Assembly: GCA_020848015.1 (NCBI GenBank) | Contig: JADLBA010000315.1 | Span: forward strand, 1 to 8,849 | Reading direction: 5' to 3' | DNA from: Crocinitomicaceae bacterium | GTDB taxonomy: Bacteria; Bacteroidota; Bacteroidia; Flavobacteriales_D; Sanyastnellaceae | DNA: 8,849 nt | Shown: in pieces, positions 1 to 7,800 of the stretch | Layout: every line of letters starts with the position of its first letter | Position numbering within the stretch: position 1 is the first letter of the stretch | The notes under the pieces: generated by a model | What the model was told of the DNA's origin: nothing | The model's database searches: none | What the model saw: the letters and a program-made list of their open reading frames with translations, nothing else | Position numbers and translations under genes: made by a program

Positions 1-112
1 ATCCGAAAATGAGGATTTGTACCATAGGCATTCCAAACAGAATGAGCAGTGTTTTCCTGTCACGCAATACGTGGATAAATTCTTTTTTTATGAAATTTCC
101 GAATTGCTTCAT
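1..112 (-). CDS. ABC-2 type permease, N-terminal fragment (cut by window edge)
   Basis: Only the first 37 codons are present; the gene runs off the left edge. The ATG is at 112-110, 11 nt after the stop of the preceding ATPase gene, with a purine-rich GAGGGG just before it. The peptide begins MKQFGNFIKKEFIHVLRDRK and continues into a hydrophobic stretch containing LLILFGMPMVQ. A charged amphipathic 'KEF.H.LRDRKTL' lead followed directly by the first membrane helix is the usual N-terminus of YbhS/YbhR-type ABC-2 permeases. The product would be the inner-membrane channel subunit driven by the two ATPases upstream. YbhFSR-type systems normally have two permeases, so a second permease gene is expected just beyond the window; this is inference. 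Family assignment is good from context, but the fragment alone is short. Confidence 0.85.
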   Translation of the reverse strand, partial: MKQFGNFIKKEFIHVLRDRKTLLILFGMPMVQILIFG

Positions 113-123
113 AATCCCCTCGG

Positions 124-864
124 TTATTCAGATCTTTTAGCACCTCTCGCCAACCGGTAAAACACATCATCTATGTTATCTGCTTTGTACTTGCTTTTCA
201 ATTCCTTAGGTGAGCCTAATGCGGCAATTTTTCCATCAACCATAATGGATAGACGATCACAATACTCGGCTTCATCCATATAATGAGTAGTAATGAATAG
301 GGTAGTGCCTTTGTCCGAAGCATCGTAGATAAGTTCCCAGAATTGCCGCCTTGTCAGCGGATCAACTCCACCGGTAGGTTCATCGAGGAATACAATCTTT
401 GGTTCATGCAACATAGCGACAGAAAAGGCAATCTTTTGTTTCCAGCCGAGAGGAATCGAACCGACAAGATTTTTTGAGATATTCTGTAATTGCAATCGCC
501 GGATTAATTCTTCTTCTTTGCTTCTGATTTGCCGGTGATTCAGCCCGTATATCCCACCGAAGAAACGGATATTATCGAGTACCGTCAGGTCTTCGTAGAG
601 CGAGAACTTCTGACTCATATACCCAATACTTTTCTTTATTTTTTCAGTTTGTTTGTATATGTCAAAACCTGCTACTTCTGCACTCCCCGATGAAGGAATG
701 GATAAGCCACATAGCATTCGTATTGCGGTGGTCTTGCCGGCTCCGTTGGCTCCAAGAAAGCCAAAAATTTCTCCCTGCTTTACTTCAAAAGTGATTTTAT
801 CAGCCGCAATAAAATTGCCGAAACGCTTCGTGAGATTTTCAGTTTTGATGGCTGTGTTAGTCAT
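124..864 (-). CDS. ABC transporter ATPase, YbhF C-half-like (degenerate signature motif)
   Basis: This is a cytoplasmic ATP-binding subunit of the drug-type exporter, 246 residues from the chosen start. Motifs seen: Walker A GANGAGKTT at residues 38-46, Q-loop Gln85 in YMSQKFSLY, Walker B plus catalytic Glu in VFLDEP (158-163), D-loop GGVDP, and H-loop His194 in TTHYMDEAE. The ABC signature, normally LSGGQ/LSGGM, is replaced by IPLGWKQ at 137-143. As I recall the family, this variant is typical of the C-terminal half of E. coli YbhF, so it is probably conserved rather than damage. The frame stays open to an ATG at 900, inside the preceding gene. I prefer the ATG at 864 because it lies one base after the upstream TGA (TGA-A-ATG), as in translational coupling, and because the extra 12 residues do not resemble the family N-terminus. 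It probably forms a heterodimer with the other ATPase. Confidence 0.95.
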   Translation of the reverse strand: MTNTAIKTENLTKRFGNFIAADKITFEVKQGEIFGFLGANGAGKTTAIRMLCGLSIPSSGSAEVAGFDIYKQTEKIKKSIGYMSQKFSLYEDLTVLDNIRFFGGIYGLNHRQIRSKEEELIRRLQLQNISKNLVGSIPLGWKQKIAFSVAMLHEPKIVFLDEPTGGVDPLTRRQFWELIYDASDKGTTLFITTHYMDEAEYCDRLSIMVDGKIAALGSPKELKSKYKADNIDDVFYRLARGAKRSE

Positions 865-865
865 T

Positions 866-1780
866 TCAGCTTTGCAATAATTGTATGAATGTGTCTTCAA
901 TTGTCGCCTCTACCGGAGCAATTTCTATTTCATTAAATCCCTCGCGATGCAGGAAGGAAAGTAGTTCCTGTATATTTTCACTTTCAGGTAAAAATGTGAC
1001 ATGTGCACTTTCTCCAAAAGCATGACAGGAATATATTTTTTCAAACGACCGGAGGCTTTTCAACAACCGGATCATATTATTTGCCTTCACGGCAAATAAT
1101 TTTCCCACATAACCGGATGAATGTCTTTCGGGGGTTTCAATTGACAGAATCTTTCCATGGTGAATGAGTGCTACTCTATCGCATAATTCAGCTTCATCCA
1201 TATAAGGGGTAGAAATAATCATTGTGATATTTTGCGCTTGCAGTCGCTTCAACATATTCCAGAATTCTTTTCGCGATACGGGATCAACACCGGTAGTAGG
1301 TTCGTCAAGAAAGAGAACAGTTGGTTTGTGTATTAATGCGCAACACAAAGCGAGTTTTTGTTTCATTCCCCCGGAGAGGTTTCCTGCTCTTCTGTTTTTA
1401 AAAGGTTCGATATGCTCGTAGATATCTCTTACCAGATCATAATTTTCGCGGAGACTCGTTCCGAAAAGGGTGGCAAAAAAATTCAGGTTTTCTTCAACTG
1501 TCAAATCTTGGTATAGTGAGAATTTACCGGGCATATAGCCGATGATTTTCCTGATGGATATATATGATTCAGTGCAATCATACCCTTCTACAAATGCCTT
1601 CCCCGAATCGGGTAGTAACAGAGTAGCAAGTATTCTGAATATGCTTGTTTTCCCTGCGCCATCCGGCCCAATAAGCCCAAAAATTTCTCCGCGTTTTACT
1701 GAGAAAGAAAGATCATCTATGGCGAGGATTTTTTCTTTTCCATAGATTTTTGTGAGTGATATACATTCAACTGCCGGCAT
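866..1780 (-). CDS. ABC transporter ATPase, YbhF N-half-like (degenerate Q- and H-loops)
   Basis: This is the second ATP-binding subunit, 304 residues, encoded just before its partner. Walker A is GPDGAGKTS (38-46), the signature LSGGMKQ (135-141) is canonical, Walker B with catalytic Glu is LFLDEP (156-161), and the D-loop is TGVDP. Two usually conserved residues differ. The Q-loop position is Gly85 (YMPGKFSLY) where the partner has Gln. The H-loop position is Pro192 (STPYMDEAE) where the partner has His. Residues from about 215 to 304 form a C-terminal extension that the partner lacks, resembling the accessory domain after many ABC-2 ATPases (DUF4162-like, by analogy). In E. coli the two ATPase halves are fused as YbhF; here they are separate genes with one base between them. 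The start at 1780 has only a weak purine stretch (ACAGAAA) upstream, and a 62-nt gap separates it from the adaptor gene, the longest gap in the operon. I saw no promoter in that gap. Confidence 0.95.
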   Translation of the reverse strand: MPAVECISLTKIYGKEKILAIDDLSFSVKRGEIFGLIGPDGAGKTSIFRILATLLLPDSGKAFVEGYDCTESYISIRKIIGYMPGKFSLYQDLTVEENLNFFATLFGTSLRENYDLVRDIYEHIEPFKNRRAGNLSGGMKQKLALCCALIHKPTVLFLDEPTTGVDPVSRKEFWNMLKRLQAQNITMIISTPYMDEAELCDRVALIHHGKILSIETPERHSSGYVGKLFAVKANNMIRLLKSLRSFEKIYSCHAFGESAHVTFLPESENIQELLSFLHREGFNEIEIAPVEATIEDTFIQLLQS

Positions 1781-1842
1781 TTTCTGTATCTGAGATAATA
1801 GCTGATAAGTTATGGATTAATTGGACGAATAATTTGAAGTAT

Positions 1843-2733
1843 TCAAAATTTGATTTCACCGGTCATTCCCAGTTTCAGACTACCATCGTTACTTACCAAT
1901 ACCTTCATCGCGTAAACCAGATTAGCCCTCTCATCCTTTGTCTGTATAGTTTTAGGGGTGAACTCTGCCTTTTCACTTATCCAAGATATATTTCCGGAAA
2001 ACTCTTTCTTTTGGCTTGTATAACCATCAATGACCACTTTGACTTCCTGATTGAGATGTACAGATGCATACTGGTCGGCGGTGATGTATGCCCTTAGAAT
2101 GACCGTTGAGAGATCAGCGATTTTGTACAATGGTTTTCCGGCGGTTATCATTTCGTTTTCTTCTGCATATTTTGCGAGTACGAGGCCATTAACTGGATTC
2201 ATGATTCTGCATTTTGCCAATTGATCATTTAATTGCGCCACCTGAATGTGAAGCGGCTGTGTTTCTTGCGAAAGGCTGCCAGATGTTATGGCCAGTGAGG
2301 ATTCCTGTGCCTCTGTTTGTTTTTTCAGAAGAGCGATCTGCGATTGAATATCATCTAATTGTTTTTGAGGGGCAGCACCTGCTTTGACGAGATTTGCAAT
2401 GCGTTGTTCCTCGCGTTTTGCCTGTACAGACTGTTCTCTAAGTGCAGCAAGTTGTTTCCCCGCATCCGGATTTTTGCTGAGTATAGCTTTAATCTGTGCT
2501 TCTATCTGTTTTTTTTTCAACGATAATTGCAAACTATCAATATAACCAATGGTATCACCGGCATTGAGATGCTGACCTTCGTCTAACGAAAGTTTTTTTA
2601 TTACTCCATTAGCCTCCGCAGAAACAATCGTCTCTATGGCCTCGAAGGTTCCGGTGGCATCGGGTGTATTGTTCTTGCTCGTACATGAAAATATGAGTAT
2701 TACACAGAGAATACAGATGATTTGGTTTTTCAT
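1843..2733 (-). CDS. HlyD/YbhG-like periplasmic adaptor (membrane fusion) lipoprotein
   Basis: This protein of 296 residues bridges the inner-membrane ABC pump and the outer-membrane channel. It starts with a short lipoprotein-type signal (MKNQ, then a hydrophobic run ending LIFSC), with Cys17 as the likely lipidated residue. Residues about 28-70 look like the first half of a biotinyl-lipoyl-like domain (VSAEANGVIKKLSLDEGQ). Residues about 70-170 are a Lys/Glu/Gln-rich helical hairpin that should form the coiled coil contacting the outer-membrane factor. The second lipoyl half follows (CRIMNPVNGLVLAKYAEENE), then a beta-barrel segment with TADQYASVHLNQEVKVVIDG and a terminal GMTGEIKF. Length and layout fit short adaptors of the YbhG type. 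It lies 15 nt downstream of the TolC-like gene, whose product is its expected partner. A typical hydrophobic N-terminal anchor would be the alternative to lipidation, but the Cys placement favours a lipoprotein. Confidence 0.93.
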   Translation of the reverse strand: MKNQIICILCVILIFSCTSKNNTPDATGTFEAIETIVSAEANGVIKKLSLDEGQHLNAGDTIGYIDSLQLSLKKKQIEAQIKAILSKNPDAGKQLAALREQSVQAKREEQRIANLVKAGAAPQKQLDDIQSQIALLKKQTEAQESSLAITSGSLSQETQPLHIQVAQLNDQLAKCRIMNPVNGLVLAKYAEENEMITAGKPLYKIADLSTVILRAYITADQYASVHLNQEVKVVIDGYTSQKKEFSGNISWISEKAEFTPKTIQTKDERANLVYAMKVLVSNDGSLKLGMTGEIKF

Positions 2734-2748
2734 TTTTGTTATCTGATT

Positions 2749-4059
2749 TTAATTTCCGGAGGTAATGAGTTGATCGTATTGTACCATCTTCAGTTGAATT
2801 TCGTGTAATATCAGGTTTTGTTTCGCTATGTTTTCAGCATTGATCTCACGCAGGTAATCATTGGAAGTAATGGTTCCATTTTCGAGTTGAGTTGAAGCAA
2901 TGGTTTTGATACCAGAATACAGATCAATGATCTCCTGGTCAGACCTGATTAATTTGCGCAGTTTATCTGTTTCACTTTCCTTTTGATGCAATTGCAGGGT
3001 TGTATTGAACAGGAATGTTTCGTTTTGCAGATCTATGGTTTTCTTTTGTATGTCCAGTAATTCAATGTCCTTTTTTCTTGTATAAAATCCCGACAATGAC
3101 CAGTTCATCCGAATGCCACCGATAGCGAATGGATTGAAATCATTGCTAAGCATATTGAGTGCCGGCCTCCCATAACCTCCCTGAAAAAAGAGACTGAATT
3201 TTGGGCGGTTGCGCGCTAACACCATATCATTTTTCACTTCGAGACTTTTGCGCTGAGACTCGTATAGCTTTAATTCAGGGCGGAGGACTTCGGTGGATGA
3301 AAGAAGCGTTCCGGGAACCTGGAATTCATCGTCCTCATTGATTTCTGCTTTGATAAACAATTTCAGTGTATCAATATAATTTTTCAGCAATGACCGAAGC
3401 TCGATTTCATGTTGCCCGCGTTTCAAAAGTTCTATTTTTAGCTGGCTATAATCATTTTTTGTCGCGGTACCATTGGCAATTGCCGCTTCAATTTTTTTCA
3501 TACCGAGTTCAATGTCGTTTTGAAATATTTCATTTTGTTTCAGTTGTTCACGAATGGCAATGATTCCAAAGTACAATTGGCTGACCCGTTGACGAAGCTG
3601 GTATAATTCTACTTCAAGTTTTTGTTTTTCTATTTGTCCGCTTGTTTCTGCCAATTTTTTCTCAGCACCGATCGCACCCCCATCATAGATCACCTGGCTC
3701 GCATCTGCATATAGTTTATACTGATCCTTGTTCAGTTCAGGGATTGATATACCCGGAAGATGAAAAGGAATGCTTGTTACGTCAGTTTGGTAGCTGGCCT
3801 GGCCAACGATGCTGACCTGCGGCAGACGACTCCGGAGCGCATTTTCAACTGAATACTCTGTTGTCTTTTGTATCAGGTCTTGCAGTTTGACCATTGGATA
3901 GTTTTTGCGGGCAAGCTCATAACATTTTTCCAGCGTGTGAGCTTCTCTCTGCTGTGCAGAAATTGTTGCTGCTATCGTGATAAGGCAGATTATTGAAATC
4001 ACAGGTTTCATTTTTCTTAAAATGATATGAGAATTTTTTTTGGTCATCTTAATAATCAT
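2749..4059 (-). CDS. TolC-like outer-membrane efflux protein (OEP family)
   Basis: This is an outer-membrane channel subunit that would trimerise and dock on the HlyD-like adaptor. The precursor is 436 residues from the first start. Near the N-terminus a signal peptide is visible (MKPVISIICLITIAATISAQ), with probable cleavage after the Ala before Gln-Gln. The mature protein begins with the family hallmark HTLEKCYELARKNYPMV. Long amphipathic helical stretches alternate with beta strands in two roughly repeated halves (SYQTDVTSIPFHL... and FSLFFQGGYGRP...), as expected for TolC folds. Three starts are possible: ATG 4059 overlaps the regulator stop as ATGA; ATG 4047 has AGGA 11 nt upstream; ATG 4011 gives a standard short signal peptide. 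I list the longest because of the stop/start overlap, but the last two are equally credible biologically. Sitting between regulator and adaptor, it makes the operon self-sufficient for export across both membranes. Confidence 0.93.
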   Translation of the reverse strand: MIIKMTKKNSHIILRKMKPVISIICLITIAATISAQQREAHTLEKCYELARKNYPMVKLQDLIQKTTEYSVENALRSRLPQVSIVGQASYQTDVTSIPFHLPGISIPELNKDQYKLYADASQVIYDGGAIGAEKKLAETSGQIEKQKLEVELYQLRQRVSQLYFGIIAIREQLKQNEIFQNDIELGMKKIEAAIANGTATKNDYSQLKIELLKRGQHEIELRSLLKNYIDTLKLFIKAEINEDDEFQVPGTLLSSTEVLRPELKLYESQRKSLEVKNDMVLARNRPKFSLFFQGGYGRPALNMLSNDFNPFAIGGIRMNWSLSGFYTRKKDIELLDIQKKTIDLQNETFLFNTTLQLHQKESETDKLRKLIRSDQEIIDLYSGIKTIASTQLENGTITSNDYLREINAENIAKQNLILHEIQLKMVQYDQLITSGN

Positions 4060-4679
4060 CCTGCTTTTATCATTGTGTCAACCCATTTAGGAATCAGTTT
4101 TTTTCGCTCGTCCATCATTTTATCAAATTGTACTTGGTTTATATTGGTGATGTTTTGCAAAAAGAGACCGGCAATGAAGGGGAATATGGTTAATCCGAGC
4201 ATACTGACCACGATATGCACCGGGTTGATTCTGCCTTTTGATGCGGCTTGAAGTTGTTTGAAAAAATGAGATTTCAGGAATATCTCTTTTGCCGCGAGTT
4301 GGTTGGCGAACTTTTCCGGATGTCGTCGTATTTCCTGGAGGATGAACAAAGGGAGATCTGGGTTTTTCTTTAACATTTCAATATAACCCTCAACAAACAA
4401 AGCGACTTTTTCGTTGAGTGTGAGTCTTTCATTATCGAGCACGTTTTTAATCGCCTCAATAAATAGCTGCACATTCTCCATCATAATGAGATCGAAAAGC
4501 TTTTGTTTGCTCCGGAAATAGTAATTCAGCAATGCGAGATTAATGCCCGCTGCTTCTGCGATATCACGTGTACGGGTTGCCGCGAATCCTTTTTCTGTAA
4601 ATACCTTCCGGGCAGCTAATTTTATTTTTTCCTCCGTACTCGCAATGGTTCCGTTTGTTTTAGACCTCCTCATTGTCAT
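4056..4679 (-). CDS. TetR/AcrR-family transcriptional regulator (CecR-like context)
   Basis: This is a DNA-binding repressor of 207 residues and the first gene of the exporter operon. The N-terminal helix-turn-helix domain is clear: KIKLAARKVFTEKGFAATR leads into TRDIAEAAGINLALLNYYF, with the recognition helix around residues 45-55. The C-terminal two thirds is helical and variable, as in other TetR ligand-binding domains, and includes a hydrophobic segment (SMLGLTIFPFIAGLF) that may form part of a drug or effector pocket. The frame could begin at a TTG (4682), but I chose the ATG at 4679, with GAAAG about 7 nt upstream; another ATG follows at 4673. By analogy with E. coli CecR and its ybhGFSR targets, it probably represses its own operon and releases on binding an exported compound. 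The ligand cannot be read from sequence. Its stop overlaps the next start (ATGA). Confidence 0.95.
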   Translation of the reverse strand: MTMRRSKTNGTIASTEEKIKLAARKVFTEKGFAATRTRDIAEAAGINLALLNYYFRSKQKLFDLIMMENVQLFIEAIKNVLDNERLTLNEKVALFVEGYIEMLKKNPDLPLFILQEIRRHPEKFANQLAAKEIFLKSHFFKQLQAASKGRINPVHIVVSMLGLTIFPFIAGLFLQNITNINQVQFDKMMDERKKLIPKWVDTMIKAG

Positions 4680-4700
4680 CAATTACTTTCAAAACTTTTT

Positions 4701-4733
4701 CAAATGTAGAAATAATTTTCATTTTTAATCAAA
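4701..4733 (-). promoter_or_regulatory. Promoter of the TetR/exporter operon (Bacteroidota type)
   Basis: On the minus strand a TTTG (-33 element, 4733-4730) is followed after 21 bases by TACATTTG (4708-4701), an exact match to the Bacteroidota -7 consensus TAnnTTTG. Transcription would begin near 4694, about 15 nt before the regulator ATG. The spacing falls in the reported 19-21 range. The region is AT-rich, so chance matches are possible, but both elements fit fully and the location is right. Confidence 0.6.
4702..4724. promoter_or_regulatory. Candidate TetR operator (interrupted inverted repeat)
   Basis: AAATG at 4702-4706 is mirrored by CATTT at 4720-4724 with 13 bases between, a span of 23 bp. 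A few inner positions also pair. It overlaps the -7 element and spacer of the operon promoter, where a repressor of the TetR family would be expected to bind. In such AT-rich DNA short inverted repeats are common, so this is tentative. Confidence 0.25.
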
Positions 4734-4749
4734 ATTATTAATCATTTGA

Positions 4750-4759
4750 CTAAATTTAG
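4750..4759. promoter_or_regulatory. Candidate operator: perfect 10-bp palindrome CTAAATTTAG
   Basis: CTAAATTTAG is a perfect palindrome in the middle of the divergent intergenic region. It is followed at once by a second one, GAATATTC (4760-4767), and both sit inside flanking arms TTTGA (4745-4749) and TCAAA (4766-4770). The location, at the likely -33 region of the right-facing promoter, would let one bound regulator affect the CotH-type gene. No footprint or conserved-site evidence is available, so the call rests on symmetry and position. Confidence 0.3.
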
Positions 4760-4788
4760 GAATATTCAAAGGCAACCTATTACTTTTG
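4755..4788 (+). promoter_or_regulatory. Probable promoter of the CotH-family gene
   Basis: TACTTTTG at 4781-4788 matches the Bacteroidota -7 consensus TAnnTTTG exactly. The upstream element is weak: TTTA at 4755-4758 with 22 bases between, against the ideal TTTG at 19-21. Transcription would start near 4796, giving a leader of roughly 27 nt to the ATG at 4823. The weak -33 element could mean that an activator is needed, but that is inference. Confidence 0.45.
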
Positions 4789-4822
4789 ATTCCCGACTTA
4801 TTCGAAGGCACAAGTTCCATTT

Positions 4823-7800
4823 ATGAAGAGGTTATTCCCGAATATGGCCAATGGTCTTTTTCTGAGGGTCTCGTACATAGCATTTATGGCGGCACTTGCT
4901 TTTTCCTCTCAGGCACAAGTGTTAGTGAATGAGATACAGGTAACGAACGATGCTACTCTCGCCGATGAAGATGGCGACTACGAGGATTGGATTGAATTAT
5001 ATAATTCCGGCTCTTCACCAGTTTCTCTCCTTGGCTGGTCGTTGAGCGATGATCCGTCCGATCCTGAAAAATGGCCGGTTCCCGATATTGTACTTCCTCC
5101 ATCGGAGCGGCAACTCATTTTCGCATCAGGAAAGAACAGAGCTTTCATTAACCCGGTGGATCATTTTGAAACACCTTTTTATCCATGGAGTAATTTCACC
5201 TATTTATTACCTGTCGCCGAGCCTTCTGCCGAATGGCGGTTGCCTGGCTTTGATACTTCCGGATGGTCTCAGGGTATTGGCAGTATTGGAACTGGAGATG
5301 ATGATGATGGAACCGATATCGGCAGTGGATATACTTCAGTATATTCCAGAATCACGATAAATTTTTCTGATGTGAATGCTGTGGAGGCGATGTATTTTTT
5401 TGCAGATTATGATGATGCATTTGTTGCCTGGTTGAATGGTGTTGAAATTGCCCGTTCGGGAATTGGTGTGCAGGGTATTCCGCCAACGTTTGATCAATTG
5501 TCTGATATTAACCACGAGGCCAATGGTTATCAGGGATTAGACTATGATGGCTTTCTGATTGAGCCGGCTGTTTTTCAATCAGCCCTAGTAAATGGTGAAA
5601 ATGTTTTTTCATTCCAGGTGCATAATTATGATGCATGGTCTTCTGATATGACCGGCAATTTCATTGTTGCAATTGCCATGAATACGGAAGAGATACAAAC
5701 AGAGATCGCTCCTGAATGGGCCAATCTTACGGTAGAAGAATCGAATTTGCACACTAACTTTAAGATGAGTCAGGGGGAACATCTTTATTTGTCATCGAAT
5801 GGAAATGCTGCCGATGTAGTCGTTCTGCCCGAAATGCAGTTGGGGCATTCATATCAGCGCAGCGGTGATGGAAACTGGATTTGGTGTATTTCCGATGAGC
5901 CAACTCCTGGTGCTCCCAATTCGACGAACTGTAAAACATCCTACGCTACGGCACCGTATTTCTCACTCGATGCCGGAGTTTTTTCCGGGTCGGTGAATGT
6001 CGCTTTAGCTGCGGATAATCCGGAATGGGAAATTCGCTTTACGATGGATGGCAGTATGCCCGATACCAGTTCCTCTCTCTATTCAGTTCCTCTCGTACTT
6101 GATCAAACAATGACAATTTCTGCGCGTTGTTTTGGCTCGGAGGTATTGGCTTCTCCGGTGGAAAAGAATACGTATCTCATCAATGAAGATGCGATAGACA
6201 TTCCGATCGTTTCACTTTCTGTGAATCCTGATTATTTGTGGGATCCGGAAACCGGTATTCATGTTTATGGCCCGCCTGATTATGAGTTGGATTACCCTTA
6301 TTTCGGCGCTAATTTCTGGGAAAATTGGGAGCGTGAAGCGTATATTGAGTACTTTGATCAGGATCATGTAAAACAATTTGAAGGAGGCGTGGGGCTTAAA
6401 ATTCACGGAGGATGGTCAAGAGGAAATGAACAAAAAAGTTTTCGCATTCAGTGCAAGGATGAATACGGATTAGAATCAATGGATTACCCCCTAATACAGG
6501 ATAAACCCTTCATTACCTCGTACAAGGGGTTCAATCTGAGAAATGGTGGAAATGACTATTGGGGCTATCGTTTTCACGATGCATTGATGGAGCGGAGCAT
6601 GAGAGAAACGAATGCTGATTATATGGCCTACTCGCCGGTGATTGTCTTTTTGAATGGTGAGTATTGGGGATTTATGGAACTTAGAGAAATACTTGACCAG
6701 CACTGGGCAGAGAATAATCACGGCGTGAACAACAACGATGCAAGTGTGATCAGTTATAAGGGCGATATTCACGTCATCAGTGGCAGTGACACTGCTTTGT
6801 ACCCGATGTATGACTATATCACGGGCACTGATCCACTCTCACCTGAATTTTTTGACAGCGTGAGTACGATGCTTGATATTGAAAACTATGCTGATTATAT
6901 CATCGCTGAAACCTATTGGTGCAACGGTGACTGGAGTAGTGGCTGGTCGAACAATACAAAGTTTTGGCACAATGATAATCCGGGAGGAAAATGGCGTTTT
7001 ATGTTGATGGATATGGATTTTGGAATGGGGTTGGCGGGTGCGGGGCCTTATGATAATTATATTTCGGAGGCGGGCGATGACTGGTATCACACCGATCAGA
7101 TTTTCAACCGGATGATTCAGAACCCTCAGTTCAGAGAGTATTTTATCACACGCTATGCAGACCTTATCAATACCTCTTTCCAAGCCTCCAGAATCAATGC
7201 TATGGCCGGTGCAATGAAAGATGAAATATCATCTGTTTTTCAGCGGCACTGTGCTAGGTGGGGAACCGATGCTACTTCGATTGACTGGGTACTTCTCTAC
7301 AGACTTTACTGGAACCAATTGCGGGTGCAGGGTGCGCGAGATGTAGTTCAACAAGAATTCGATCTGGCCAATCAATTGACCCTTTCTTTCGATATTCAGC
7401 CGGCGGGCGCAGGAAGAATTCATATTAACACCATAGAGCCTAAGGAAGAAGAGTATCCTTGGTCAGGGGTTTATTTTCACGGCGTACCGGTAGAGATAAC
7501 CGTTATTGAAAATCCCGGTTTCCAATTTGACCATTGGGGAATCAATAATTTATTCTCTGTGGAGAATAATCTGCGACAGTTCAGCTTTGATTTCACCGGT
7601 AACGATGCATTTGTCGCTTACTTCACGGGGGCTCCCGTTGATACCGCTCTTCAGGTTACAGAATTTATGTACAATGATGAACCTGCCAATGACGGTGGTG
7701 ATTGGATTGAATTGCATAACCTGTTGGAGATACCATTGAATCTGTCTGGAATGACGTTTAAAGACGACAATTACTTTCACCGCTATCACTTACCCTTGAA

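Noticed and set aside
124..864. Loss of function in the ATPase with PLGW in place of the LSGG signature
   Set aside because: The frame is intact, all other motifs are present, and the same variant is recalled from the C-half of YbhF, so it is more likely a conserved asymmetry than decay.
865..900. Longer start (ATG 900) for the downstream ATPase
   Set aside because: It would overlap the preceding gene by 35 bases and add an N-terminus (MKTHSYNYCKAE) foreign to the family. The ATG at 864 sits one base after the upstream stop.
1756..2097. Plus-strand open frame of 113 codons
   Set aside because: It lies mostly antisense to the adaptor gene, whose protein has clear family features. The plus-strand product has no recognisable motif or signal.
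5297..5312. GAT trinucleotide run
   Set aside because: Only four GAT units within a coding region, encoding an acidic loop; no sign of a variable repeat tract.
6839..7183. Minus-strand open frame of 114 codons, with similar ones at 6491-6772 and 7550-7789
   Set aside because: All are antisense to the CotH-family gene, which runs uninterrupted with recognised domains. Their products are low-complexity and unlike known proteins.
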